Shown here in pieces: positions 7,587 through 17,751 of a stretch of 59,404 nucleotides of DNA. Every line of letters starts with the position of its first letter. Positions within the stretch are counted from its first letter, which is position 1. The DNA comes from Halodesulfovibrio sp. (lineage in GTDB: Bacteria > Desulfobacterota > Desulfovibrionia > Desulfovibrionales > Desulfovibrionaceae), in the NCBI RefSeq assembly GCF_025210605.1, contig NZ_JAOARI010000009.1:1-59404 (forward strand), written 5' to 3'. A model generated the notes under the pieces. The model saw only the letters and a program-made list of their open reading frames with translations, was not told where the DNA came from and made no database searches. A program made the position numbers and the translations under genes.

Positions 7587-10500
7587 GTGGGTGGAACGTT
7601 GAAAAAATTTCTACAGAATGTGTTTTGGTTGCTGATGGTATCCGTTCTTTTGGTAGCGGCGGTTCCTACGGCATATGCCAGCCCGGATGAAGCATATGCA
7701 AGATCAGGTCAGAATGGCTCTGAACTTGCGACAGAATTATCGCATTTGAGTGCGGTTTTTTTATATAATCTTGATAAAATCCAGCTTGAAGGGACACTTT
7801 CTGTAATTATTAAACGAACGCCCGCAATCAAAGCCTTACGTGTAGTAGACACTATTACCGGTGAATCTTTTTTTACGTATTATAGAGCGCGCAGACATCA
7901 TGTTTTCAATGAAAAAATTCCTCTTATAGCAGAACAGTATCCTAAATATACTTCGTCAATTTTTTACGATGATACCATTATCGGGCGCCTTGAGTTGTTT
8001 TATGACGATCCAACGATGGTGCGGAAGGGTAAAAGAGATGTTTGGCTGACGAATAATGAGCAGCAATGGCTTGAAGAGCACCCCGTAGTCACAGTTGGAA
8101 TTGAGCAGATTCCTCCATTCAACTACTTTACTCAAGGGGAACAGCCTAAAGGTATTATCGTAGATTTAATACAAAAAATTTCCGAACGCGTGCCTGTCCG
8201 CTTCGAATTTAGAGGGGGAGAATTCGCTGAAATTTTGCGGAAGTATGAGCATGGTGAAATCGATCTGCTTCCTAACCTTTATTACCATTCATCACGCGAC
8301 TCTCTTGGTAACTTTTCCACTCCGTTTATGAGTGTCCGAGATTTTATGTTTGTTCGGCAAGATGATGAAAGAATAACAAAGATTAGTGACTTACGTGGGA
8401 AAAAGGTTGCAATAGTCAAAGGGTACTTAATGGAAAAGGTACTCGCGAAGCGATATCCAAGTATACAAGTCGTTACTACGCCTACTCTTGTGGACTCTAT
8501 AGCGGCACTTTTGAATCATGAAGTAGATGCACTGATTGATGCTCATATGTCAGTGTTGTACGCCCAAAAAGAGAATAGCTTGACTGGATTAAAAGCTATT
8601 TCACAGAATGAATTTCCCTCACAGTCGCTACACTTTGTTACCAGAAAGCATGAACCTTACCTGCACTCGATTCTGCAAAAAGCGTTAAATTCAATTACTG
8701 AAGCAGAAAAAGATGAAATAACGAAACACTATATTCTAGCGCAAAGTGTAATATCGCACAGGCAAAAAGTAGAAAAGACACTGGAAAAGAATGTAGCGTT
8801 GCTTACTATTCTTTTTCTTTTCTTGTTACTTGTGCTGTTTCATATCGTCCGCATGCTCAATAAAAGTTTCAAAGAGGACGAAGGGCTGGCTTTCGGGTCA
8901 AATAAATTCGCTCAGCTGTTGTTGCTTGCTATCGGAATGTTTGTCCTTTTTTGTTCTGGAACGTCGTGGTTTATTTTAGATCAAAGTAAAAAAGATATTC
9001 TGCGTAAAGAAGAATATTCTTTAGACCTCAGCTTGGAGGCAACTGAAGCACGCTTGCTGCGTATGGTAGATGTACATTCGCGAATGTTGCAATATTTAGC
9101 TGGCAGGGCAGAGTTTTTTTCTATTGTTGAGGAGGTAATGAACTCCGTTTCTGATAAAAACTCTTTGAGACATCAGCAAGCCTTAGCAAGCCTGAAAGGC
9201 TACTGGAGTGAATACCGCGCGCTTTCTGGCGATCAGGGACGTGTTTTGTTGTCCACTACAGGTGATGTAATTATGGGTGCTGGAGTGTGTGAGGGAGGAA
9301 ACCTTGCAGATAAGCACCCTAAGCTGTTTGAAAGTGCCTTGAAAGGGCAAACAGTGTTTGTGCCGCCTTGCTACTTTAGAGATCCGGTTACAGGGAACAG
9401 TAGCCGTGGAATGTATTTGCTGATTCCTGTTATGGACGAACAGCGTAAGCCTGTTGCGGTTATTGCTGCGTTGCTGGATGTAGATGAAAATTTTCATTTA
9501 TCAATTAAAGAAGGTAGCGTTGAGCAGCACGGGGAAATGTTTGTTGTAAATGCACAAGGCAATATATTGTATGAACATCGTGCATCTAAAAGCGCAGTAG
9601 AAATCGACGACGCTAATACTCACTTAAATGCCTTTATCAATGTGAATGTACCGTTTGTAATTAATTCAATGTCTAGTGTTGAAGTGCAAGATGGAATGCG
9701 TCTTGTGAAGTATAGGAATTACAAAGGAGAACAGGTTTACGGACTTGCCCGCTGGATTGGGGGGATGGAAATAGGGCTGGTGACCGAAGTTAAGGTTAAC
9801 GAAGTTCTGGAGCAGTATTTCCGCTTTAAAAATAGCGTTATCACCATGATGATACTGATGCTGTCGTTTACCATTCCTTCGATTCTTTTCACGTTGAGTA
9901 TCGGCAGAAAGGCAAACCGGAGTCTATTGGAGGCAAAGGAAGAGCTTGAACACAAGGTGCTTGAGCGGACGCAGGATTTGAGGCAGCTGGAAAAACAGTG
10001 GCGTCTTATATTAACTTCAGTAGGGCAGGGGTTAGTGGGACTCAACACCGACGGTGAAGTTATTTTTGCCAATGATGCTGCTTCATCATTGTTAGGGTAT
10101 TCGCATGATGAAATCACCGGAAAGAAAATATTCGAGATGGTGCTGGTTAATGCGGATTCTAAAAAAAGTTCAGGGCTTGTAACATCACCAATTTATCAAG
10201 CATTGTACACAGGGCACACAAGTACTCATCAGAATGAATTTTTTAAGGCAAAATCGGGACATGTATTCCCTGTAGAATACACTTGTCGCTCTATAATTAA
10301 TGAAGAAGAAATCCAAGGTTGTGTAGTTGTTTTCACCGATATTACACTGCGCAAGCGAATGGAGCAGGAATTAGAGTCGGCACGAATTACAGCAGAAGAA
10401 GCCTCTAATGCCAAAAGTGAGTTTCTGGCAAACATGAGCCATGAAATTCGTACGCCTATGAACGCGATTCTCGGCATGTCGCACCTTGCGTTGCAATCTG

Positions 10501-12599
10501 ATTTAAATGGAAGGCAGCGGAATTTTATAGAAAAAGTACACCGCGCAGCATATTCTTTGTTGGGAATTATCAACGATATTCTAGACTTTTCCAAAATTGA
10601 AGCTGGCAAAATGCAGATCGAAGGTGTGCCGTTTTATCTGGATGACGTCATGCAGGATGTTGCAGGCGTGGTGGGATTAAATGCCGAAGAAAAAGGGCTT
10701 GAGCTGCTTTTCAAAATTAACCCCGCTGTTCCTCTGAAGATGATTGGTGACCCGTTACGACTGACACAGATATTAATCAACCTTGGTAATAATGCTGTGA
10801 AGTTTACGGAAGAAGGTGAGATTGTCGTTAGCATTGATGTGGTAAAAGTTGATGGTGCTGACTTGGAACTCCTTTTTTCCGTGAAAGACACTGGCATAGG
10901 AATGACGCAAGAGCAGATTTACAAGCTGTTCAAGTCGTTTTCACAAGGTGACACTTCAACAACCCGTCGATACGGTGGAACGGGCTTAGGGCTTGTTATA
11001 TCCCGCAGGTTGGCACAACTCATGGGGGGAGAAATCTGGGTTGACAGTAATTACAGAGAAGGTGCGACTTTTTCCTTTAATGTTTTGCTTACCTTAGATG
11101 AAGATAGTGCTGTGCAGGAGCCTGTACTGCTTTCTAACGGCTCACGAGTTCTTGTAGTGGATGACAGTAAAACCTCTCGGGAAATTTTAAGCTCTATGCT
11201 TACGGAGGCAGGGTTCGTAGTAGATGCTGTCGCCTGCGGTAAAGAAGCTGTTAAGCTTGTCCGCGAGTCTGTTAAAGCAGAGCAATATGAAACTATTTTC
11301 CTAGACTGGCGGATGCCGGATATGGACGGTGTGACAACGGCAACGCTGATTAAAGAAGAGTACAACGGCGGTATATGTCCTGACCTTGTGATGGTGACTG
11401 CGTTTGGTCGTGAAGTTGCGGCGGATGCTGCTGAGCAAGGTATTATTAACGCGTGTGTCACAAAACCGTTGACGAAAAATTCTCTGCTACAAACTCTTTC
11501 TTCAATAAAAGGTGTACCTAATGTTGTTGACGAACACAGTACAGGGCGTCGAAATGCTATCGATGCCGCGTTACGGAAGTTAGCAGGAGCAAAAATTCTG
11601 CTGGTTGAAGATAATGAGGTTAATCAGGAGCTTGCTGTTGAATTGCTTGAAACCAACGGTATGAGTGTTTCGGTTGCGGCAAACGGGCAGGAAGCCATTG
11701 ATATTTTGAATGATAATACATTTGACGGTGTTTTGATGGATTGTCAGATGCCTGTGATGGACGGGTATAAAGCGACACAAACCTTACGTGAAGATGCTAG
11801 ATTTGCAGAATTGCCAATACTGGCAATGACTGCAAACGCTATGGTTTCTGATAGAGAAAAGGCTCTTGCGGTAGGAATGAACGACCACATTGCTAAGCCG
11901 CTCGAACTTGTAGATATGTTTAGCAAAATGGCGCGATGGATTACTCCTGAAAATTCAACGGCTGCTCCTGTACGCGGTGAGTATGCAGATGAAGAATTAC
12001 CAGAAATTCATGGTGTTGATTTTGAAAAAGGGTTGAGTGTTTGTCAGCAGAATAAGGCATTGCTTCGCCGGTTACTGATTCGTTTTGCAGAAACACAGGC
12101 AGATTTTAGCGTAGAAATTAATGAGTCTTTGCAAAATGGAGATATTGAAGCCGTAAGCAGACAAGCTCATACCTTGAAGGGCGTTGCCGCCAATATCGGT
12201 GCGACAAAAATTCAGGAGCTGGCAGCAGAGCTGGAGTCTGGCATTCAGGAAGAGCAGGCACTTGCAATGCAGCGCCATTTGATAAACGCGCTGGGAAGTG
12301 TGTTGGCTGTAACAGTCACAGATATTCGGAATAAACTTGTACTGGCTCCGGTTGTGTCTGAAATTCCATTATCGAATGAAGTGTTAAAAGAAGAACTGTT
12401 GCAACTACGAGCTTTGCTTGCAGATGATGATACTGATGCTGTTGATATGATTGAGGAGATTCAACGTCATATGGAAGGAGCGCCTGATCTGCAAGAAGTG
12501 GTTCGCAGTATGGCAGAGATGGTTCGGGATTATGATTTTGAGAGTGCTCTTACTCTATTGGAACAGCTCGAAATAGATGTTAATGAGCTTTCCGCATAG
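7587..12599 (+). CDS. BvgS-type hybrid sensor histidine kinase
   Basis: A 1670-residue phosphorelay protein. In order it has a signal peptide, a periplasmic solute-binding domain (about 158-391), TM segments (about 403-423 and 445-468), a second extracytoplasmic sensor region (about 470-745) and TM3 (about 750-772). The cytoplasmic part has a PAS domain (about 805-925), HisKA with His952 in NMSHEIRTPMN, HATPase (about 1052-1168), REC1 (Asp1240), REC2 (Asp1385) and an Hpt domain (His1528 in AHTLKG). Start GTG 7587 has AGGA seven bases upstream; a TTG at 7599 is an alternative. The membrane topology places two different sensor modules outside the inner membrane. The HD-GYP regulator downstream is the obvious output partner. 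Confidence 0.92.
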   Translation: MGGTLKKFLQNVFWLLMVSVLLVAAVPTAYASPDEAYARSGQNGSELATELSHLSAVFLYNLDKIQLEGTLSVIIKRTPAIKALRVVDTITGESFFTYYRARRHHVFNEKIPLIAEQYPKYTSSIFYDDTIIGRLELFYDDPTMVRKGKRDVWLTNNEQQWLEEHPVVTVGIEQIPPFNYFTQGEQPKGIIVDLIQKISERVPVRFEFRGGEFAEILRKYEHGEIDLLPNLYYHSSRDSLGNFSTPFMSVRDFMFVRQDDERITKISDLRGKKVAIVKGYLMEKVLAKRYPSIQVVTTPTLVDSIAALLNHEVDALIDAHMSVLYAQKENSLTGLKAISQNEFPSQSLHFVTRKHEPYLHSILQKALNSITEAEKDEITKHYILAQSVISHRQKVEKTLEKNVALLTILFLFLLLVLFHIVRMLNKSFKEDEGLAFGSNKFAQLLLLAIGMFVLFCSGTSWFILDQSKKDILRKEEYSLDLSLEATEARLLRMVDVHSRMLQYLAGRAEFFSIVEEVMNSVSDKNSLRHQQALASLKGYWSEYRALSGDQGRVLLSTTGDVIMGAGVCEGGNLADKHPKLFESALKGQTVFVPPCYFRDPVTGNSSRGMYLLIPVMDEQRKPVAVIAALLDVDENFHLSIKEGSVEQHGEMFVVNAQGNILYEHRASKSAVEIDDANTHLNAFINVNVPFVINSMSSVEVQDGMRLVKYRNYKGEQVYGLARWIGGMEIGLVTEVKVNEVLEQYFRFKNSVITMMILMLSFTIPSILFTLSIGRKANRSLLEAKEELEHKVLERTQDLRQLEKQWRLILTSVGQGLVGLNTDGEVIFANDAASSLLGYSHDEITGKKIFEMVLVNADSKKSSGLVTSPIYQALYTGHTSTHQNEFFKAKSGHVFPVEYTCRSIINEEEIQGCVVVFTDITLRKRMEQELESARITAEEASNAKSEFLANMSHEIRTPMNAILGMSHLALQSDLNGRQRNFIEKVHRAAYSLLGIINDILDFSKIEAGKMQIEGVPFYLDDVMQDVAGVVGLNAEEKGLELLFKINPAVPLKMIGDPLRLTQILINLGNNAVKFTEEGEIVVSIDVVKVDGADLELLFSVKDTGIGMTQEQIYKLFKSFSQGDTSTTRRYGGTGLGLVISRRLAQLMGGEIWVDSNYREGATFSFNVLLTLDEDSAVQEPVLLSNGSRVLVVDDSKTSREILSSMLTEAGFVVDAVACGKEAVKLVRESVKAEQYETIFLDWRMPDMDGVTTATLIKEEYNGGICPDLVMVTAFGREVAADAAEQGIINACVTKPLTKNSLLQTLSSIKGVPNVVDEHSTGRRNAIDAALRKLAGAKILLVEDNEVNQELAVELLETNGMSVSVAANGQEAIDILNDNTFDGVLMDCQMPVMDGYKATQTLREDARFAELPILAMTANAMVSDREKALAVGMNDHIAKPLELVDMFSKMARWITPENSTAAPVRGEYADEELPEIHGVDFEKGLSVCQQNKALLRRLLIRFAETQADFSVEINESLQNGDIEAVSRQAHTLKGVAANIGATKIQELAAELESGIQEEQALAMQRHLINALGSVLAVTVTDIRNKLVLAPVVSEIPLSNEVLKEELLQLRALLADDDTDAVDMIEEIQRHMEGAPDLQEVVRSMAEMVRDYDFESALTLLEQLEIDVNELSA

Positions 12600-12748
12600 T
12601 AAAAAAACGTTGTTTGTGTAAAAAAAATGGAGAAAATGGACAAATTTCCCTTGAAAAGGGAATAAAATTATATATCAATCAGTTTTACAACATAAAAGCG
12701 TGCCGCTTTTGGTTTGGTATGAACGTAGATAGGCATAGGGGCTGTTCT

Positions 12749-13822
12749 GTGAACCAAGAGAAATTAACAGTTCTGGTAGTGGATGATGTACCGGAAAATA
12801 TAGAAATTCTGCGTGCAATTTTGCATTCGCAGTATAAAGTAAAAGCTGCCCGGACAGGCGAAAAAGCGCTCAAAATCGCCCGCAGCACTCCTCCACCGGA
12901 TATGATACTACTTGATGTAGTCATGCCGCTTATGGATGGATACGAAGTCTGCAAACGGTTGAAGTCTGATCCTGCAACAGCAGAAATTCCAATAATTTTT
13001 ATTACAGCAAAAAATTCTGCGGATAATGAGACCTTAGGGCTGGAGCTTGGTGCTGTTGATTACATTACCAAGCCCGTAGTACCTGCTATTGTCAAAGCTC
13101 GTGTCAGCACGCAGTTAGCATTGCGCGATCAGCAACATCATTTGGAAGAGCTTGTTTTGCAACGGACAATGGAGTTGCAGAACACTCGCTTGGAACTTAT
13201 TCAATGTTTGGGACAGGCTGCTGAATATAAAGATAATGAAACTGGCTTGCATGTTATCCGCATGAGTCACTATTCCCGCATCATTGCTCAGCAGCTTGAT
13301 GCAGACAGTGAATGGGTTCAGCTTGTATTTCAGGCGTCACCCATGCATGACGTAGGAAAAATTGGTATTCCAGATTCAATTTTGAGTAAGCCGGGTAAGC
13401 TTACCAGTGAAGAATGGGATATTATGCGTATGCACCCTGAGTATGGTGCCCAAATTATCGGCAATCATCCTTCGCGGTTGCTTTCTATGGCGCGGGAGAT
13501 TGCGCTGACGCACCATGAAAAATGGGATGGTTCCGGCTATCCATTTAACCTTTCTGGCGAAGACATTCCTCTTTCCGGCAGAGTTGTCGCAGTTGCAGAT
13601 GTTTTTGATGCGCTTACATCCGAACGTCCGTACAAAAAGGCGTGGGCTGTTGAAGATGCAGTGGCGTTTATTCAAGAAAATGCAGGCAAGCACTTTGATC
13701 CAAAACTTGTTGATATTTTTATCAAAGAGCTGCCAGCCATACTTGAAATTAAAAACAAATATGCAGAATCTGCGGTGACCGGCACTAAGAATTTTTCACA
13801 CATGCTGGGCGTAGGTACATAA
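12749..13822 (+). CDS. HD-GYP response regulator (c-di-GMP phosphodiesterase type)
   Basis: The protein has 357 residues. The N-terminal receiver domain has phosphoacceptor Asp56 in LLDVVMP. A short helical linker leads to the C-terminal HD-GYP domain, with HDVGKIG, HHEKWDGSGYP and DVFDALTSERPYKK, all metal-binding motifs intact. Such proteins hydrolyse cyclic di-GMP. I chose GTG 12749 because AGGGG lies seven bases before it; the frame is open upstream to 12614 without a good site. It follows the hybrid kinase by 149 bases and is probably its output. Confidence 0.9.
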   Translation: MNQEKLTVLVVDDVPENIEILRAILHSQYKVKAARTGEKALKIARSTPPPDMILLDVVMPLMDGYEVCKRLKSDPATAEIPIIFITAKNSADNETLGLELGAVDYITKPVVPAIVKARVSTQLALRDQQHHLEELVLQRTMELQNTRLELIQCLGQAAEYKDNETGLHVIRMSHYSRIIAQQLDADSEWVQLVFQASPMHDVGKIGIPDSILSKPGKLTSEEWDIMRMHPEYGAQIIGNHPSRLLSMAREIALTHHEKWDGSGYPFNLSGEDIPLSGRVVAVADVFDALTSERPYKKAWAVEDAVAFIQENAGKHFDPKLVDIFIKELPAILEIKNKYAESAVTGTKNFSHMLGVGT

Positions 13823-13874
13823 TAATTTTGTATACGCTATATTGAGATTTAGTGATTGTTTATCAATTATGCAT

Positions 13875-13909
13875 AAAAAAGGATGGAACGTTGAGTTCCA
13901 TCCTTTTTT
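13875..13909 (+). terminator. Intrinsic terminator after the HD-GYP gene
   Basis: GGATGGAAC and GTTCCATCC form a 9-bp stem with a 5-base loop, flanked by an A6 run before and a T6 run after. It can work in both directions. Confidence 0.9.
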
Positions 13910-14010
13910 CGTTGTGTCATTGTAAGATTACACTTGATGTTGCGTAGAAGAAAGATGTTGTGCGGATTGTTAATTATGCAGCAAAAGTTTTTGAATTAAA
14001 ATGCAGTGCG

Positions 14011-14661
14011 TTATGATTCTAACTCAAGCAAGTCCGACTCTTTGCCGATAGCTACAAGCGTGTCACCTTCTTCTAACACTCTGTCAGCAGCAGGGACAAA
14101 CTCGTAATCTTTGTCTCCCTTTTTTTTGATGGCAACAACCATGACGCCAAACGTTGTCAATCCTAAGTCAATAAGGCTTTTGCCAGCCCAATTATCTACT
14201 TCTAATTCCTGCAATAAAATGTTCCCACCTAGGGGAAGCAAATCCAGCATGCCGGGGTTTGCTATACGGTGAGCAAATTGGCTTGCTGCGTCACGTTCTG
14301 GTTGGATTACCGTCTCAACACCAAGCCTGCGGAGTACTATTGCGTGTTCATGGCTGATTGCTTTTACAGCAAGGTTTTTGATTCCCATTTCTTGAAGATT
14401 AAGCACGATGAGAATAGACGTTTCCATCGACTTGCCTACACTGACCACGACTTTATCTAGGTCCATAAAGCGAAGTTGCTTGAGTACGTTGTCGTCCGTT
14501 GCGTCTGCCTGATATGTTTGTGAAAGGAATTCTTCAGCTTTTTTTGTAGCGTTGGAGGAGCTGTCCACGCCAATAACAGTGTGTCCGAGGTCGGATAAAA
14601 ATTCGGCGAGTGCGCTGCCAAATTTGCCAAGTCCAATAATTCCGACTTCTTTTTTCGTCAT
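14011..14661 (-). CDS. ktrA: KtrA/TrkA potassium uptake regulatory subunit
   Basis: This 216-residue cytoplasmic protein has an RCK-N Rossmann domain (GLGKFGSALA near residue 11, acidic end of strand two VDSSS) and an RCK-C domain (about 135-216). KtrA rings gate the KtrB potassium channel in response to ATP/ADP and NAD(H)-type ligands. The ATG is preceded by AGGAG with an 8-base spacer. It lies 11 bases after ktrB in the same transcription unit. Confidence 0.92.
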   Translation of the reverse strand: MTKKEVGIIGLGKFGSALAEFLSDLGHTVIGVDSSSNATKKAEEFLSQTYQADATDDNVLKQLRFMDLDKVVVSVGKSMETSILIVLNLQEMGIKNLAVKAISHEHAIVLRRLGVETVIQPERDAASQFAHRIANPGMLDLLPLGGNILLQELEVDNWAGKSLIDLGLTTFGVMVVAIKKKGDKDYEFVPAADRVLEEGDTLVAIGKESDLLELES

Positions 14662-14672
14662 GTTCTATGCTC

Positions 14673-15998
14673 CTAACCGATAGGAAGGTCTGTTTCCGGT
14701 ACCTTGTACCGGAGGTTTGAATGAAACTGTTGGAGTGTTGTCAGCAGCCAAATGGGACCGATTCGTCCAATAAACATAAGAATAATCAGCACACATTTTC
14801 CTGCGGTAGTTAATTTTGCTGTCAATCCCATGCTGAGTCCTACGGTTCCGAATGCTGAAACAACTTCAAAAAATATTTCTAAAAATTGTCCACGCAACTC
14901 ACCGTGCGAAAGGTTGCCGCCCTCTGTCAGATTGAGTGCAACTGTAGCAAGGCAGATAATGATAGTAGCGATAAAAATGAGGGATACTACTTTATTAATC
15001 GTTTTTGCATCCAAGGCTTTGTTGTCGATGACAACTTGTTCGCGCCCGCGAACTTGAGCGAGCATAAATGCCCCGAGAGCACGAAAGGTTGTCACTTTAA
15101 TCCCACCAGCGCATGAACCGGGTGCACCTCCTATGACCATTAAAAAAATCATAAATAGCAAATAGAGGTTCGTCATTTCCGACATGTCTACAGTGCTGAA
15201 TCCGGCTGTGCGTGCGGATACTGACTGGAAAAGTGATGTAAGCAGTGAGGTGCTTAACGGCTCTTCTGGGAGGTAGGATATGCGTGAAACAAACAATGCC
15301 AGTGCTCCGCCAAAAATAAGAACAGCCGAGGTAGATAAAATTACTTTTGTGATGAATGTAAGGCGGCGAGTTCTGCCTTGCCTGAGCCATAAATGGATTT
15401 CATCCAATACAGCGAACCCTAAACCGCCCAGAATAATGAGCAGCATGATGGTGAAATTGACCCCCGTGTTGGTTGCCATGCTTAGTAAGCTATCAGGGAA
15501 TAATGAGAATCCGGCATTGCAGAATGCAGAAACTGCATGGAAAATAGCTGAAAAGACCGTGAATCTGCCATCTGCAAAAAAGTAGAGAAGAATAGCTCCT
15601 ACGATCTCGATAGTGCAGGTCATAGCGACAAGTCGGAGTAAAAAGCGTCCGAGATCAAAAGAGGTATTATGGAGAAGCGCCTGTCCTACTGCAAGCCTGT
15701 CTGTCAGGGTTACTCGTCTTCTGAGTAAGTAAAGGGCTAGGCTTGAGTAGGTCATGATGCCAAGTCCGCCAAGCTGAATAAGGACAAGAAGTGCTGTTTG
15801 TCCTTCGCTTGTCAATGCTGATGCAGGATCAACCACTGATAAGCCTGTTACGCATACCGCAGAGGTTGCCGTAAACAACGCATCTACCCAGCTTACTGTT
15901 GACACTGAAAATTTATGCAGCAATGCAGCGCCAGCGATGATTGCAGTAATGAACGCTGCGACAGGAAGAATAAAGGGAAGTAGTGTCTTTTTCGTCAT
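14673..15998 (-). CDS. ktrB: KtrB/TrkH potassium channel subunit
   Basis: A membrane protein of 441 residues with the repeated M1-P-M2 architecture of Trk/Ktr/HKT transporters. Filter-like segments include ATSAVCVTGLSVVD near residue 45 and SARTAGFSTVD mid-protein. With KtrA it forms a potassium uptake system, useful for salt adaptation. The length fits KtrB. The start has no strong ribosome site. Confidence 0.92.
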   Translation of the reverse strand: MTKKTLLPFILPVAAFITAIIAGAALLHKFSVSTVSWVDALFTATSAVCVTGLSVVDPASALTSEGQTALLVLIQLGGLGIMTYSSLALYLLRRRVTLTDRLAVGQALLHNTSFDLGRFLLRLVAMTCTIEIVGAILLYFFADGRFTVFSAIFHAVSAFCNAGFSLFPDSLLSMATNTGVNFTIMLLIILGGLGFAVLDEIHLWLRQGRTRRLTFITKVILSTSAVLIFGGALALFVSRISYLPEEPLSTSLLTSLFQSVSARTAGFSTVDMSEMTNLYLLFMIFLMVIGGAPGSCAGGIKVTTFRALGAFMLAQVRGREQVVIDNKALDAKTINKVVSLIFIATIIICLATVALNLTEGGNLSHGELRGQFLEIFFEVVSAFGTVGLSMGLTAKLTTAGKCVLIILMFIGRIGPIWLLTTLQQFHSNLRYKVPETDLPIG

Positions 15999-16026
15999 GC
16001 TGGTGCAATACGCCTACATGGTGTGG

Positions 16027-16090
16027 TGTGCAAGAGGCAGAAAATACCCCTTGCACAATTTGTTACAATACGTGGAGTTATTCACTCCAC
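16027..16090 (-). terminator. Inverted repeats between rluD-coaE and ktrB
   Basis: GTGGAGT/ACTCCAC (16072-16090, 5-base loop) spans the stop of the RluD-CoaE gene but lacks a strong T-run. TGTGCAAG/CTTGCACA (16027-16057) lies between it and ktrB. One may terminate the upstream gene and the other may be an operator for ktrBA. A weak minus-strand promoter (TTGTAA, 16 bases, TATTTT) overlaps this region. Confidence 0.4.
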
Positions 16091-17679
16091 AGTGTCGTGA
16101 TAGCCTCTACAGTTTGTTGTAATTTTTTGGCACGTACACGCATTACTGCTTCAATAAATTTATCGACAGATTTATTGAGGGCTTCAAGCGTACCATTGTT
16201 TTCAAGAATAATATGGCATGCATTCATCTTGTTTTCTTCTGACCATTGCCATGATTCCATAGTTGCAATGAGATCATCGCTCCAGCCGCGAATGTTTTGT
16301 AATCTGCCTTGCCGTGCTTCGGAATCACAGCGCACACCAGCTATAATATCTACCTCGCGATCCCAGTGAGATTCATGCAACAGAGGAATTTCAGCGACTG
16401 CAAACGGGTCCGCTGCATGTTTTTTCCAAAAGAGCATAAGGTCATGGCGAAGTAGTGGATGAATAAGCTGCTCAACTTCATTCCGACTGGATTGTTTTTC
16501 TTGCATCTTGGCGAGTAAGGCTCTTCGATTAACGGGCGCATCGTCTGGAGATACATCAGTGCCAAACCGACCACGTAATACATACCAGCCATCTGCACCA
16601 TTTTCGTAGAGTTTGTGGACAACAGCGTCGGCGCTCCATGTTGCAATACCTTTTTCAGCAAGGGCAGATAGCACTACAGATTTTCCGCAGCCGGGCATTC
16701 CGGTAAGTGCAACCCGCTGTACAGAAAGAGTCAGTCGTTCAATTAGTGCTGTAAAATCCTCTGGTGGCTGGCAAGTGAAAGACATAGTCGCATTGGTGGT
16801 AGGGTGCTCAAAATTAAGCTTCCAAGCGTGGAGCATCTGGCGTGAAGCAAATGGTGCCAGAGGCGAATCGTCTTTCACTCCGCCGCCATACAGCGTATCA
16901 CCCCAGAGAGGATATCCAATATGGCTCATATGTACTCTGATTTGATGAGTGCGCCCTGTAAAGATTTTGATAGCGACTAAAGAGAATTTACCTTTAGGGT
17001 CAGAGTAGAGTGTGCGGTATTCCGAATGCGCTTCTTTAGCGTTGGGTACAACAGCCATGCGGATTTTCATTTTAGGATCGCGTCCGATGGGTTCAGAAAT
17101 TTCACCGGAAGCTGGGGGAGTGCCATGCACCAGCGCAAGGTATTCTTTGGAAATAGTGCGTGCTGCAAATTTTTCTGACAAGGCAAGTCGGGTCTTTTCA
17201 TTCAGTGCAACAATAAGCAGTCCGGATGTGTCCTTGTCGATGCGGTGCACAATACCGGGGCGGAAGCCTTCCATCTGTGTGATTTCTGGAATGCTATGAG
17301 CAAGGCGGTGTACAAGGGTTCCTTCAGGACAGCTTGGGCAAGGGTGTACAGTTAGCCCTGCTTCTTTGTTGATGACGATGAGGTCATCATCGCGATGAAG
17401 GATATCGATATTCCCCTCTTCTGGAATAATTGTGTTGTGGACAACAGGCATACTTACGGTAAGTTTCATGCCGGAAAAAATTTTTGTGTTCGGTTTTTTG
17501 CAAATTTTACCATCAATGGTCACTAAACCGTCTTTGATGAGCTTTTTTACTTTTTCTCTGCTAACTGCTTCATTTTTAAGGGCATCACCAAGGTTTTTGT
17601 CGAGTCTGCTGCCGTCGGCGTGTGTCGGGACAAGGAGTTCGAATTTAGAAAAATCGCTGTATTCTTCGGGTGTTGTCAT
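16078..17679 (-). CDS. Fused RluD-family pseudouridine synthase and dephospho-CoA kinase
   Basis: A single 533-residue frame joins two enzymes. Residues about 18-75 form an S4 RNA-binding domain. Residues about 85-320 form an RluA/RluD pseudouridine synthase with HRIDKDTSGLLIV (catalytic Asp) and GRTHQIRVHM. Residues about 330-533 form CoaE, with P-loop GMPGCGKS and the AEIPLLHES motif. The first half modifies rRNA uridines; the second performs the last step of coenzyme A synthesis. No stop or frameshift separates them. The start has no clear ribosome site. Both active-site sets look intact. Confidence 0.9.
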   Translation of the reverse strand: MTTPEEYSDFSKFELLVPTHADGSRLDKNLGDALKNEAVSREKVKKLIKDGLVTIDGKICKKPNTKIFSGMKLTVSMPVVHNTIIPEEGNIDILHRDDDLIVINKEAGLTVHPCPSCPEGTLVHRLAHSIPEITQMEGFRPGIVHRIDKDTSGLLIVALNEKTRLALSEKFAARTISKEYLALVHGTPPASGEISEPIGRDPKMKIRMAVVPNAKEAHSEYRTLYSDPKGKFSLVAIKIFTGRTHQIRVHMSHIGYPLWGDTLYGGGVKDDSPLAPFASRQMLHAWKLNFEHPTTNATMSFTCQPPEDFTALIERLTLSVQRVALTGMPGCGKSVVLSALAEKGIATWSADAVVHKLYENGADGWYVLRGRFGTDVSPDDAPVNRRALLAKMQEKQSSRNEVEQLIHPLLRHDLMLFWKKHAADPFAVAEIPLLHESHWDREVDIIAGVRCDSEARQGRLQNIRGWSDDLIATMESWQWSEENKMNACHIILENNGTLEALNKSVDKFIEAVMRVRAKKLQQTVEAITTLWSE

Positions 17680-17707
17680 AATATTTCTAGCTTATTGTTT
17701 TTGTTTC

Positions 17708-17737
17708 TTGACCATTGGCGATTAGTTAGAGTATATG
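17708..17737 (+). promoter_or_regulatory. Promoter of upp
   Basis: TTGACC (17708-17713) and TATATG (17732-17737) are 18 bases apart. Transcription would begin near 17744, about 60 bases before the upp start, so the hairpin at 17752-17779 lies wholly in the leader. Confidence 0.55.
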
Positions 17738-17751
17738 TCATTCGTTTAGGC

